NCBI GenBank assembly: GCA_041391965.1
Contig: JAWKMZ010000003.1
Coordinates: 310,001-374,000 of the forward strand
Origin: JAWKMZ01 sp041391965
GTDB taxonomy: Bacteria; Bacteroidota; Bacteroidia; Flavobacteriales; Flavobacteriaceae
Length of the DNA: 64,000 nucleotides
Reading direction: 5' to 3'
Shown here: positions 1-8,991 of the stretch, in pieces
How positions within the stretch are numbered: position 1 is the first letter of the stretch
Layout of the letters: each line of letters opens with the position of its first letter
Notes under the pieces: model-generated
What the model was told of the DNA's origin: nothing
The model's database searches: none
Seen by the model: only the letters and a program-made list of their open reading frames with translations
Translations under genes and position numbers: made by a program

Positions 1-891
1 GATTACTCTTCCTAATTCACCTAATTCGGCTGGTGTATCTTCATCAAATTTAAATATCTCAAAATAATAACTTGCCCAATTAATGTCAAAATGGTCTGTA
101 TTTGCTTTTTGTTGCGCCAAAATACCATTTTCAGCATTTGAATATCTTGATATTACAGGTGCATTAAAATAAGTTTGAAGCGTTGTTTTTGTATGAAGGT
201 TTAAACGCTCAGAACACGCCACAACACAAGTCATATTGCAATTTATTGGCTCTTTGTGTTCTACCTGAACATATTTTGAAATGGTATCCAGAGCTGAAGC
301 ATATGACCAAATTCCTTTAGACTTTTTAGACTTGAGTAGTTTGGCTATAAAGTTTTCTATTTCAGCTTTATTTAAATTGGCAGCATTTTGCATTCCAACA
401 TTTTGAATCCAAGACAACAAAGCAGATTTCCTATTGTATTTGGTCCAAACTCTAATAAAATACACTTTAATTCCGATAGCTATTCCTGCTCTTTTAGCAA
501 AATATATGGCATCTGTACTATTCCTATTTTGCTTGTTTTTATTTTGATAGAGATTGAATGGTGTTCCTGATGAGCCACTGGTAGAAACCTTATATTTTTT
601 TTTATTAAGATAGCTTGACGACTTAAAAGCATCATAATTATCTTTAATAATCAATTTATTGACTACAGGAAATGCTTCTAAGTTATTTTTGTCTGCAATG
701 TCTTTATAAAAAGGAACGGTTTTAGCAGCGTGGTTAAGCAAATGGTTGAGATGTTTTTTTCTCAGATTTTTTGAATTGTCAGAGTTATAATCTTCCAATA
801 TCACACCAAGCTCTTTGTAATGTTTGTGTATTTTACCTCCTTTTAAGGCATCCAATATCCAAAAAATTGTATTTCTAAAATTCAATACCAT
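1..891 (-). CDS. PaaK/CapK-like adenylate-forming enzyme (3' end cut by window)
   Basis: Read by hand on the minus strand: an open frame starts with ATG at 891 and runs without stop off the left edge (297 codons visible, C-terminus missing). The protein resembles phenylacetate-CoA ligase/CapK-type adenylating enzymes. Visible signs are the VPFY segment at about residues 59-62, the Ser/Thr/Gly-rich nucleotide loop STSGSSGTP at about 103-111, and a later SRYSNAENG segment that fits the A5-type motif. CapK-like members sit in capsule or exopolysaccharide gene clusters, so a role in activating an acid for surface polysaccharide modification is plausible but inferred. The genes on its right (prfB onward) are housekeeping, so any polysaccharide cluster must lie to the left, outside the window. 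Confidence 0.8.
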   Translation of the reverse strand, partial: MVLNFRNTIFWILDALKGGKIHKHYKELGVILEDYNSDNSKNLRKKHLNHLLNHAAKTVPFYKDIADKNNLEAFPVVNKLIIKDNYDAFKSSSYLNKKKYKVSTSGSSGTPFNLYQNKNKQNRNSTDAIYFAKRAGIAIGIKVYFIRVWTKYNRKSALLSWIQNVGMQNAANLNKAEIENFIAKLLKSKKSKGIWSYASALDTISKYVQVEHKEPINCNMTCVVACSERLNLHTKTTLQTYFNAPVISRYSNAENGILAQQKANTDHFDINWASYYFEIFKFDEDTPAELGELGRVI

Positions 892-1059
892 TTTATAGTT
901 GGCTAAGTTTCAACATTGAAATATCACATAATTTCAAAAAGCAATCAAATAAATTCTTTAAAGCGCATGGTTTGGCTATCAAGTGCAATTTTTAGCAGTT
1001 AATTTTAAACTCAAATTAAAAATTATTGCCCTAAAACTTCCATACAAATGGTTTAGTAT

Positions 1060-1067
1060 TAACTTTG
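1060..1067 (+). promoter_or_regulatory. -7 promoter element of prfB
   Basis: TAACTTTG matches the Bacteroidota -7 consensus TAnnTTTG, 18 nt before the prfB ATG. No convincing -33 TTG is seen at the usual 17-23 nt spacing, so only the -7 half is supported. Confidence 0.55.
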
Positions 1068-1085
1068 TCAAAAAAACAACCTATT

Positions 1086-2196
1086 ATGACTACTTCTGAT
1101 CAAATAAAAGATCTTGTAGAACGCCTTGGAGCGTTGAGGAGGTATCTTTGACATCGATGCCAAAACCATTGAGATAACCAACGAAGAAGAAAAAACCTTT
1201 GACCCAAATTTCTGGAACGATTCAAAATCGGCTGAAGTGATTATGAAATCACTCAGAGAAAAGAAAAAATGGGTTGGAGACTACCAAACAGCAAAAACAC
1301 TTACTGAAGATTTAGAAGTGCTTTATGAATTTTATAAAGCAGATGACGTTACTGCTGAAGAATTAGACACACATTTTGACAAAACATTAGACCTCATTGA
1401 AAAATTAGAGTTTAAAAACATGTTATCTGATGAAGGTGATAGCTTAAGTGCTGTTTTACAAATTACTGCTGGAGCTGGCGGCACCGAAAGCTGTGATTGG
1501 GCAAGTATGCTGATGCGCATGTATTTGATGTACGCTGAAAAAAATGGCTTTAAAGTTAAAGAACTCAACTTTCAAGAAGGTGATGTGGCAGGCATAAAAA
1601 CTGTAACCTTAGAAATTGAAGGCGATTTTGCCTTTGGTTGGTTAAAAGGTGAAAATGGTGTTCATCGTTTAGTACGTATCTCGCCATTTGACAGCAATGC
1701 CAAAAGGCATACAAGTTTTGCTTCGGTTTATGTGTATCCTTTAGTAGATGATACTATTGAAATTGAAATCAATCCTGCCGATATTGAAATTACAACAGCA
1801 CGCTCAAGTGGTGCTGGCGGACAAAATGTCAACAAAGTAGAAACTAAAGTACAATTGACACATAAACCAACTGGTATTCAAATTTCATGCTCAGAAACCC
1901 GTTCACAGCATGATAACAGAGCCAGAGCAATGCAAATGCTAAAATCACAACTATATGAAATTGAACTTCAAAAACAGTTAGCACAACGTGACGATATTGA
2001 AGCTGGTAAAATGAAAATTGAGTGGGGAAGCCAAATACGCAACTACGTTTTACACCCTTATAAATTGATTAAAGATGTACGTACAAGCCATGAAACCGGA
2101 AATGTAGATGCTGTTTTAGATGGCGATATTGAACCCTTTTTAAAAGCCTATTTGATGATGATGGGTCAAAAAGAAGAAAAACCTAATGAGCTTTAG
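1086..2196 (+). CDS. prfB: Peptide chain release factor 2 (programmed +1 frameshift)
   Basis: RF2 recognises UGA and UAA stop codons in the ribosomal A site and triggers peptide release. The start ATG is at 1086; after 21 codons an in-frame TGA (1149-1151) interrupts the gene, and reading continues in the +1 frame from GAC at 1150, giving about 369 residues, close to the E. coli length of 365. The tripeptide anticodon SPF is at about residues 199-201 and the catalytic GGQ at about 244-246, within the usual class I release-factor context. An annotation starting at the later in-frame ATG (1237) would lose the N-terminal helical domain. The following gene (2218) starts 21 bp downstream and may be co-transcribed. 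Identification is firm. Confidence 0.97.
1134..1152 (+). promoter_or_regulatory. RF2 programmed +1 frameshift site
   Basis: The site reads TTG AGG AGG TAT CTT TGA C. The slippery CTT is followed by TGA then C (a weak termination context), and a Shine-Dalgarno-like AGGAGG lies three nucleotides before CTT. This is the standard autoregulatory arrangement: when RF2 is scarce, slow termination at TGA lets the ribosome slip +1 and make full-length RF2. Confidence 0.95.
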
Positions 2197-2217
2197 AAGC
2201 AATAATATTATCTTACT

Positions 2218-2559
2218 ATGATAAAAATATACCATAATAACAGATGCAGCAAATCAAGATGTGCTTTAGAACTTTTAGAAGCTTCAAAACAACCCTTTGA
2301 AATTGTTTATTATTTAGAAAACACTCCAACAGTTAAAGAGTTAAAACAGCTCATCAAACTTCTTGGTATAAAACCTTTAGAACTTATAAGGACTAACGAA
2401 TCTATTTGGAAAGAAAATTTTAAATCTTCTGAATTTTCTGACGATGAGCTTATAAAAATCATGGTCAAACATCCAAAACTTATAGAGCGCCCAATAATTG
2501 TCAATGGCAACAAAGCGGTTATTGGTCGTCCTGCTGAAAACATCTTCGATATTCTTTAA
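2218..2559 (+). CDS. ArsC/Spx-family glutaredoxin-like protein (arsenate reductase-like)
   Basis: A 113-residue thioredoxin-fold protein of the ArsC/YfgD family. Cys10 in the N-terminal NNRCSKSR segment fits the catalytic cysteine of glutaredoxin-dependent arsenate reductases, and the family pattern continues with a LIRTNE segment near residues 56-61 and an ERPI segment near 90-93 (the Arg that binds arsenate in ArsC). Family members include true arsenate reductases and proteins of unknown redox function. No arsR, acr3 or arsB gene is nearby, so arsenic detoxification is not supported by context. It starts 21 bp after prfB and probably shares its transcript. Confidence 0.85.
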   Translation: MIKIYHNNRCSKSRCALELLEASKQPFEIVYYLENTPTVKELKQLIKLLGIKPLELIRTNESIWKENFKSSEFSDDELIKIMVKHPKLIERPIIVNGNKAVIGRPAENIFDIL

Positions 2560-2624
2560 AAATCTACCTATTTTTTTAAGAGGTTTTTAACACAACTTTA
2601 ACCAGTGACCATTAAACCAAGGGT

Positions 2625-2632
2625 TATTTTTG
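2625..2632 (+). promoter_or_regulatory. -7 promoter element before the 2662 gene
   Basis: TATTTTTG fits TAnnTTTG, 29 nt before the ATG at 2662. No clear -33 element was found. Confidence 0.4.
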
Positions 2633-2661
2633 CGGTCTTAATAAAGAAATAACCCTAACCT

Positions 2662-3093
2662 ATGTCTTTAAAATACATCACAGTATTCATATCACTTTTT
2701 CTTTTAGGAACATCTATCAATTATGCACAACAAGATGAGGCCGAAATGAAAAAGCAAATAGAGACTTTTCAAAAAAAGCTTAAAGAAGACCAAGAAGAAC
2801 GTATTCAAACTTTTGTTTCAGAATTAAACACTGACGATTTTCAAAAAGAAATCATTAAGCAAAAACTCAATACCTATTACGACGAAAAAAAGCTAATTCT
2901 TCAAGATGAAACTTTAAAGTATTTTGAAAAAGATGAAAAGCTAAGCATATTAGATGCTTCTTATTTTTCTGATATTAAAGATATTATATCTGAAAACACA
3001 ATGGCTGCCATTAAAAATTTTATAAAAGACAACTCTTCTGAATTAAAAAAACAGAAGAAAAAGAAAAAGAAAAAAAACAGAAAAGACAATTAA
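2662..3093 (+). CDS. Secreted charged protein with lysine-rich C-terminus, unknown function
   Basis: 143 residues. The first 22 residues form a clear Sec signal peptide (hydrophobic core FISLFLLGTSI, cleavage likely after NYA). The mature part is highly charged and probably helical, with many Glu, Lys and Gln, and ends in an almost unbroken run of lysines (about 10 of the last 16 residues) encoded by an A-rich tract at 3045-3090. No catalytic motif is visible. It lies only 5 bp before a TonB-dependent receptor, so the two are likely co-transcribed; the protein may act in the periplasm, possibly with the receptor, but that is inference. Family not recognised. Confidence 0.8.
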   Translation: MSLKYITVFISLFLLGTSINYAQQDEAEMKKQIETFQKKLKEDQEERIQTFVSELNTDDFQKEIIKQKLNTYYDEKKLILQDETLKYFEKDEKLSILDASYFSDIKDIISENTMAAIKNFIKDNSSELKKQKKKKKKKNRKDN

Positions 3094-3098
3094 CTACT

Positions 3099-5522
3099 AT
3101 GAAAAACCTCTTACATTTAACGCTCCTCCTTTTTTTATTTAATAGCAACTTTATACAAGCCCAAAAAGACGTTACTGTTACAGGAGTTGTCATAGATAAA
3201 GATATTAACCAACCTTTAGAATATGCAACCATTGCCTTTTTTGACAAAGCCGAAAATAAAATTGTGACTGGTGGTATTACAGATATGGACGGAAAATTTA
3301 GTATTCAAGTACCTGCTGGTACTTATGACGTATCTGTTGAATATATCTCCTACAAAACTGAAAAACTTCTTAATAAATCACTATTTAGTGATACCAATTT
3401 AGGAACGCTCAGTATTGGTATTAATGTTGAAGCTCTTGATGCTGTAAATGTGATTGCAGAGCGAACTACTGTTGAAATGAAACTCGACAAAAAAATATAT
3501 AATGTTGGTAAAGACCTTACTGTTAGAGGCGGAACCGTTAGTGATGTATTAGATAACGTTCCTTCGGTTTCAGTTGATGTTGAAGGCAACGTGTCCTTAA
3601 GAGGTAATGACAATGTAACCATCCTTATTAACGGAAAACCATCAGGTTTGGTAGGATTAAATTCTACCGAAGCTCTTAGACAACTACCAGCAGAATCTAT
3701 TGAACGCGTTGAAGTCATTACCTCACCTTCTGCACGCTATGATGCCGAAGGAACTGCAGGTATTTTGAATATCATTTTAAGACGAAGCAAATTGCAAGGT
3801 TTTAATGGTGCCATAACAAGCAATGTTGGTTACCCAACAAGTGCCGGAATTTCTGGTAACGTTAATTACAGAACAGGCAATTTCAATTTTTTTAACACAT
3901 CTGGATACAGTTATAGAGAAACTCCTGGAAACTCATTAACAAAAACAGAATATTTTAATGAAACCAATCCAAGTACCTTTTTAAACGAAAACAGAAAATT
4001 TGACAGACAAAGCAAAAACTTTAATACCAATTTAGGTTTAGAGTGGTATATAAACAACACAGCCTCATTAACAACGTCTTTTCTTTACAAAGATGGCAAT
4101 CAAACCAATAATACTAAAAACACGATTAAAGAATTAGATAGTGATGGCAATTTATTAAGTCAGTCCTTGCGTTTCGACCCAGAAAATGAAAGTGACAAAA
4201 CCATTCAATATGCAGTCAATTTTGATAAACAATTCACCAAACCAGGTCATAAACTTACTTTTGATTTTCAATATGAAGACAATACAGACGATGAAAAATC
4301 AACCATTTCACAAGATGGCAACGATGCAGAAAAAGTCAGAACTTTAGAAAATCAAGATCGTATTTTATTACAATCCGATTATGTACTTCCTATTGGTGAG
4401 GATAGCCAATTTGAATTTGGTTATAAAGGTAATTTTAATCTATTAGATACCGATTATACGTTTCAAGAAAATATTGATGGTCAGTTTGTTCGCAATAATG
4501 ATTTGAGCAACAATCTAAATTATAAAGAGCAAATCAATGCCATTTACTCTCAATTTGGAAGCAAAATTAAAGCTAAACTTTCTTACTTATTCGGACTTCG
4601 TATGGAATCAACCAGAATAACCATTGACCAAGCAACAAGTGGTGATTTTGATAAAAAACAGTATTTAGGCTTATTTCCTACTGTCAACTTAGGCTATGAA
4701 CTATCAGAAAAACAAAGCTTGTCATTAGGTTATAACAGAAGAATTAGTAGGCCACGTTCTAGGTTTATCAATCCATTTCCTTCAAGAAGTAGTGCTACCA
4801 ATTTATTTCAAGGAAACCCAGATTTAGAACCAAGCTATTCTAACAAAGTAGATTTTGGATACCTTAACAGATTTGGTAAAGTAACCCTCAACTCTTCTAT
4901 TTATTATGAACACGCAACAGATGTTTTTACTTTTATATCAGAAGATACTGGAGAAGTAACGGTTATAAACGGAACACCAATTAATGTTATAAAACGTACT
5001 CCAATAAACTTGGCAACTAATGACAGATACGGATTTGAATTTACATTAACTTACAGACCTATCAAAAAATGGAATTTAAATGGAAATTTTAACTTATTCC
5101 ACTCCAAAACAGAAGGGTTTTATAACAATGTTGATTATGGAGCAAGCAATTTGAGTTGGTTTGCACGAATCAACAACAAATTAACATTACCTGGTAATAT
5201 TGATTGGCAAACTCGCATGTTTTATGGAGGTCCAAGTAAAGATGCTCAAAATAAACGCAAAGGCATTTTTTCAACTGACTTAGCTTTTAGCAAAGATGTT
5301 TTTAAAGACCAAGCATCTATTGCCTTTAATGTAAGTGATGTATTTAATAGCAGAAAACGAATTATAGAATCATACACATCTACATTTAATAGCAATGCTA
5401 AATTTCAATGGAGAGAACGCAGTTTTAATCTATCATTCACTTACAGATTTAATCAACAAAAGAAACAACAAGATAGAGACCGTGGGCAAAATGGTGGTGA
5501 TGATATGGAATATGAAGGTTAA
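3099..5522 (+). CDS. TonB-dependent receptor, outer-membrane beta-barrel family
   Basis: 807 residues. A signal peptide spans about residues 1-21, followed by a carboxypeptidase-regulatory-like beta-sandwich domain (about 27-110, typical Bacteroidota N-terminal extension), a plug domain (about 120-230, including SPSARYDAEGTAGILNI) and a long beta-barrel rich in aromatic and Asn residues. It lacks the full SusC length of about 1000 residues, and no SusD gene follows, so it belongs to the shorter outer-membrane receptor group rather than a SusCD pair. Substrate is unknown. The C-terminus is hydrophilic (Gln, Lys, Asp, Gly rich), which is common after the last strand in this subgroup. Transcription likely ends at the hairpin just after the stop. 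Confidence 0.93.
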   Translation: MKNLLHLTLLLFLFNSNFIQAQKDVTVTGVVIDKDINQPLEYATIAFFDKAENKIVTGGITDMDGKFSIQVPAGTYDVSVEYISYKTEKLLNKSLFSDTNLGTLSIGINVEALDAVNVIAERTTVEMKLDKKIYNVGKDLTVRGGTVSDVLDNVPSVSVDVEGNVSLRGNDNVTILINGKPSGLVGLNSTEALRQLPAESIERVEVITSPSARYDAEGTAGILNIILRRSKLQGFNGAITSNVGYPTSAGISGNVNYRTGNFNFFNTSGYSYRETPGNSLTKTEYFNETNPSTFLNENRKFDRQSKNFNTNLGLEWYINNTASLTTSFLYKDGNQTNNTKNTIKELDSDGNLLSQSLRFDPENESDKTIQYAVNFDKQFTKPGHKLTFDFQYEDNTDDEKSTISQDGNDAEKVRTLENQDRILLQSDYVLPIGEDSQFEFGYKGNFNLLDTDYTFQENIDGQFVRNNDLSNNLNYKEQINAIYSQFGSKIKAKLSYLFGLRMESTRITIDQATSGDFDKKQYLGLFPTVNLGYELSEKQSLSLGYNRRISRPRSRFINPFPSRSSATNLFQGNPDLEPSYSNKVDFGYLNRFGKVTLNSSIYYEHATDVFTFISEDTGEVTVINGTPINVIKRTPINLATNDRYGFEFTLTYRPIKKWNLNGNFNLFHSKTEGFYNNVDYGASNLSWFARINNKLTLPGNIDWQTRMFYGGPSKDAQNKRKGIFSTDLAFSKDVFKDQASIAFNVSDVFNSRKRIIESYTSTFNSNAKFQWRERSFNLSFTYRFNQQKKQQDRDRGQNGGDDMEYEG

Positions 5523-5547
5523 TGTTCATCCCTTTAATAAACAAAAA

Positions 5548-5573
5548 AGGAAGCCAAATGGCTTCCTTTTTTT
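5548..5573 (+). terminator. Rho-independent terminator after TonB receptor
   Basis: Perfect 8-bp stem AGGAAGCC/GGCTTCCT with an AAAT loop, followed by a run of Ts. A-run on the other side makes it potentially bidirectional for the convergent gene at 5592-5774. Confidence 0.85.
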
Positions 5574-5591
5574 ATATCAATAAACTCGTTA

Positions 5592-5774
5592 TTAATGAGT
5601 TGCTCTTTTACGTTTTTCTTTGCGAGCTTCCATAATTTCAGTAATACGTTCTTTTGATGCTCCAAAAATCCAATACGGAATTACAAAACTTACCAAAAAC
5701 ATCATTAACCAAAAACCAATAGTTAAAATGGTTAAGAAGGCTAAAAATCCTAAATATTGTTCAAATGTAAACAT
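5592..5774 (-). CDS. Small membrane protein, unknown function
   Basis: 60 residues. One or two hydrophobic segments (about residues 8-39) are followed by a basic cytoplasmic tail (KERITEIMEARKEKRKR). It has a good promoter of its own (see 5803-5833) and a terminator shared with the convergent receptor gene, which supports its being a real gene. Short single-gene membrane proteins of this kind are common in Flavobacteriaceae. No family function is known to me. Confidence 0.75.
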   Translation of the reverse strand: MFTFEQYLGFLAFLTILTIGFWLMMFLVSFVIPYWIFGASKERITEIMEARKEKRKRATH

Positions 5775-5802
5775 GTCGAGAGTTCTTTTTTATTATATGA
5801 AA

Positions 5803-5833
5803 CAAAGATACGTCAAACCAAATTGATACACAA
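5803..5833 (-). promoter_or_regulatory. Flavobacterial -33/-7 promoter for small membrane protein
   Basis: On the minus strand TATCTTTG (5810-5803) matches TAnnTTTG, with TTG (5833-5831) 20 nt upstream, within the 17-23 nt spacing reported for Bacteroidota. It lies 28 nt before the ATG at 5774. Confidence 0.7.
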
Positions 5834-5966
5834 TACCAAATTTAAGATTTATTAACAGGGTTTTCAAGAAAACTTTTAACGTAAAAATACATTCTTAAAA
5901 ATCACTATCAACAAAAATATCTTGATAAACTAAACGAAGTATTTAACAAATAAATCCTAAAAACCT

Positions 5967-5974
5967 TAACTTTG
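5967..5974 (+). promoter_or_regulatory. -7 promoter element of fumC
   Basis: TAACTTTG, 26 nt before the fumC ATG; the same octamer as before prfB. No -33 TTG at standard spacing. Confidence 0.55.
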
Positions 5975-6000
5975 TACTACTAATAAATATTAAAATTCTT

Positions 6001-7398
6001 ATGGATTTCAGAATAGAAAAAGACACTATGGGCGAAGTAAAAGTGCCTGCAGATAAACTTTGGGGCGCTCAAACAGAACGCTCACGCAATAACTTTAAAA
6101 TTGGTGCTCACGCATCTATGCCTTTAGAAATTATATATGGCTTTGCTTATTTAAAAAAAGCTGCAGCTTACACTAATTGCGAATTAGGCGTACTCCCTAT
6201 CGAAAAAAGAGATTTAATAGCACAAGTATGTGATGAAATTTTAGAAGGCAAGCATGACGACCAATTTCCGTTAGTTATTTGGCAAACTGGTTCTGGTACG
6301 CAAAGCAACATGAACGTTAATGAAGTTATTGCCAACAGAGCACAACAAATAGCAGGTAAAACTATTGGCAAAGATGAAGCGGTTATCAAAGCAAATGACG
6401 ATGTTAACAAATCTCAATCCTCAAACGACACATTTCCAACAGGAATGCACATTGCTATTTATAAAAAAGTAGTTGAAACAACCATTCCTGGCATTATTCA
6501 ATTACGAAACACACTGCATAAAAAAGCAAATGACTTTAAAAATGTAGTTAAAATTGGTCGTACACATTTGATGGATGCCACACCTTTAACACTTGGGCAA
6601 GAAATTTCTGGTTATGTGGCACAATTAGATCATGGTATCAAAGCTTTAGAAAACACACTATCCCATTTAAGCGAATTAGCACTTGGTGGAACTGCTGTTG
6701 GAACTGGACTCAACACGCCAAAAGGTTATAGCAAGCGTGTTGCAGAATACATAGCAAAATTTACAGACTTTCCTTTTGTAACTGCTCCAAACAAATTTGA
6801 AGCCCTTGCAGCACATGATGCTTTGGTAGAAACCCATGGTGCTTTAAAGCAATTAGCTGTTAGCTTAAATAAAATTGCAAACGATATACGTATGATGGCT
6901 TCTGGTCCAAGAAGTGGTATTGGTGAAATTACCATTCCAGCAAACGAACCAGGAAGTTCTATTATGCCAGGAAAAGTTAATCCTACGCAATGTGAAGCTT
7001 TAACAATGGTTTGTGCTCAGATAATGGGAAATGACGTTGCTGTTAGTGTTGGTGGTATGCAAGGTCAGTATGAATTGAATGTTTTTAAACCAGTAATGGC
7101 AGCCAACGTGTTACAATCGGCTCAATTATTAGGAGATGCTTGCATGAGTTTTGATGAACACTGCGCACAAGGTATTGAACCTAATTATAATGTAATCAAA
7201 CAATTATTAAATAACTCTTTAATGTTGGTAACCGCTTTAAATACTAAAATAGGCTACTATAAAGCAGCCGAAATTGCCAACACTGCTCACAAAAATGGGA
7301 CTACATTAAAAGAAGAAGCTATAAAATTAGGTTATGTAACTGCTGAAGATTATGATGCTTGGGTAAAACCAGAAGACATGGTTGGAAGCCTTAAATAA
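6001..7398 (+). CDS. fumC: Class II fumarate hydratase
   Basis: Fumarase C interconverts fumarate and L-malate in the TCA cycle as an iron-independent homotetramer. The 465-residue length is normal for the family. Conserved regions are visible: SGTQSNMNVNEV near residue 97, SQSSNDTFPT near 138, the GRTHLMDATPLTLGQE stretch near 187, and the signature loop GSSIMPGKVNP at about 318. Closely related aspartase and argininosuccinate lyase differ around these stretches. It is a single-gene unit with its own promoter. Identification is firm. Confidence 0.97.
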   Translation: MDFRIEKDTMGEVKVPADKLWGAQTERSRNNFKIGAHASMPLEIIYGFAYLKKAAAYTNCELGVLPIEKRDLIAQVCDEILEGKHDDQFPLVIWQTGSGTQSNMNVNEVIANRAQQIAGKTIGKDEAVIKANDDVNKSQSSNDTFPTGMHIAIYKKVVETTIPGIIQLRNTLHKKANDFKNVVKIGRTHLMDATPLTLGQEISGYVAQLDHGIKALENTLSHLSELALGGTAVGTGLNTPKGYSKRVAEYIAKFTDFPFVTAPNKFEALAAHDALVETHGALKQLAVSLNKIANDIRMMASGPRSGIGEITIPANEPGSSIMPGKVNPTQCEALTMVCAQIMGNDVAVSVGGMQGQYELNVFKPVMAANVLQSAQLLGDACMSFDEHCAQGIEPNYNVIKQLLNNSLMLVTALNTKIGYYKAAEIANTAHKNGTTLKEEAIKLGYVTAEDYDAWVKPEDMVGSLK

Positions 7399-7464
7399 TA
7401 TAAAATCAATATGTTAGCATAAATAAAATTTATATATTAGCAAAAAAAATAATCTTGTGTATCT

Positions 7465-8874
7465 ATGAAAAAAACTTTACTCTCATTAATAACCATAAGC
7501 ATAATTTATGGTGTATCTTTTTCTCAAACCACATTTTCAACTAAAAAAACCATTGATCCAACAACTAATAACACTCCATATGTTATTGATTCTGGGTTGA
7601 TTGATAATGATGCGTTTAAAGACATCGTTATAGGTACTGAATCTGGAAATGAAATTCAGTGGTATAAAAATAATGGCGATGGAACCTTTACTGAACAAAC
7701 ACTTATATCATCAACGCTAAGCTATGTTTATGCTTTAAAAATTGGAGATGTCAATGGAGACAACTTTAATGATGTTGTTGTTACAACTTACTCTGGAGGA
7801 AAAGTTGTGTGGTTTCAAAATGATGGCTTAGGTAATTTTAGTTCCGAAAAATTGATAGCCAATATGAACTCTCCTGTTGGTGTTGCAATTGCCGATTTAG
7901 ACAATAATACCACAAAAGACGTTATTGCTTTAGCATATAATACTGGGCAAACCATTTGGTTTTCTAATGATGGCGCTGGCAATTTTGCTGCAGCACAAGT
8001 TTTAGCTACTGCAACTGCAAGTTATCCTGGAAGTATTGACGTTGCTGATTTTGACAATGATAACGATTTGGATTTTGTTATTGCAAATGCTGGAGCTGCT
8101 GGCAATGTAGAAGTATATTATAACAATTTAATCCCTAACGGAACAACAACATTTACAAAAGATGCAAACAGTGTAACTACTGGTAATTACTATTTATTTA
8201 ATACAATTTTTGCAGATGTTGATAATGACAATCATTTAGATATTTTAGCAACTGATGCTGGAGATGGTACAACCCAAGGCTATTTATATTGGTACAAAAA
8301 AGAATTAGATGGCACCTTTACTGAAACTAATATCCCAACATCAATAAACAACCCTTCAACAGTTGGTTTTGCCGATTTAGATGATGATGGCTTAAAAGAT
8401 ATTATTTTAGGAAATTCCCAAGGCGAGGCTTTAGAACCTAATAACACCGATCTTGCTTGGTTTAAAAATAATGGATCTGGTAATTTTTCAAGTGAAATGA
8501 TAATAGACATAACTCAAAGCCAAACGTTTGCCTTTACAATTGCCGATTTTGATAATGATAACGACTTAGACATTTCAAGCGTTTCATACAATCAAGATGC
8601 ACTCAACTGGTTTGAAAACTTTAAATATACCTTATCAACACCAAAGGTTTCACTGCAAGACATTAGTATATATCCAAATCCAACAAAAAACTTCTTAAAC
8701 TTTAAAGGTCTTACACAAAGTATCAAGGTTTCTATATATGACTTGATAGGAAAAGAAGTTTTAAAAGAAACTTTAAATCCTGAAAGTCCTTTTGATGTAT
8801 CAAACCTTCAATCTGGTGTATATCTTCTTAAATTAGATGGTTACACTACAAATTTCAGATTTATAAAAGAATAA
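7465..8874 (+). CDS. FG-GAP/VCBS-repeat protein with T9SS sorting domain
   Basis: 469 residues. A signal peptide covers about residues 1-20 (ends SFSQ). It is followed by a series of about seven FG-GAP-like repeats, each with an Asp-rich calcium-binding-like segment such as DVNGDNFND, DFDNDNDLDF, DVDNDNHLDI and DLDDDGLKDI, so a seven-bladed beta-propeller is likely. The last 75 residues or so match the type A C-terminal sorting domain of the type IX secretion system (ISIYPNPTKNFLNF ... SGVYLLKL ... FIKE), which directs the protein across the outer membrane and usually to the cell surface. Function is unknown; such propellers often bind ligands or mediate adhesion. It is monocistronic with a strong terminator. 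Confidence 0.9.
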   Translation: MKKTLLSLITISIIYGVSFSQTTFSTKKTIDPTTNNTPYVIDSGLIDNDAFKDIVIGTESGNEIQWYKNNGDGTFTEQTLISSTLSYVYALKIGDVNGDNFNDVVVTTYSGGKVVWFQNDGLGNFSSEKLIANMNSPVGVAIADLDNNTTKDVIALAYNTGQTIWFSNDGAGNFAAAQVLATATASYPGSIDVADFDNDNDLDFVIANAGAAGNVEVYYNNLIPNGTTTFTKDANSVTTGNYYLFNTIFADVDNDNHLDILATDAGDGTTQGYLYWYKKELDGTFTETNIPTSINNPSTVGFADLDDDGLKDIILGNSQGEALEPNNTDLAWFKNNGSGNFSSEMIIDITQSQTFAFTIADFDNDNDLDISSVSYNQDALNWFENFKYTLSTPKVSLQDISIYPNPTKNFLNFKGLTQSIKVSIYDLIGKEVLKETLNPESPFDVSNLQSGVYLLKLDGYTTNFRFIKE

Positions 8875-8900
8875 TATTATATATTTTCAATCTATTTAAA

Positions 8901-8935
8901 AAGCGTTAATGATGTTCATTAACGCTTCTTTTTTT
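8901..8935 (+). terminator. Rho-independent terminator
   Basis: A 12-bp perfect stem AAGCGTTAATGA/TCATTAACGCTT with a TGT loop is followed by a C and eight Ts. It ends the FG-GAP gene transcript. Confidence 0.88.
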
Positions 8936-8991
8936 AAGAATTCTTAAAAGCAAGTTTAAAATGCTTATTTTAGAGACTTTATTTTCAAACT

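Noticed and set aside
2218..2559. Arsenic-resistance operon
   Set aside because: Only an ArsC-like protein is present; there is no ArsR, ArsB/Acr3 or metal-responsive promoter nearby.
3045..3090. Poly-lysine tract as a sequencing error
   Set aside because: The frame stays open through it, and the gene ends properly 5 bp before the receptor gene.
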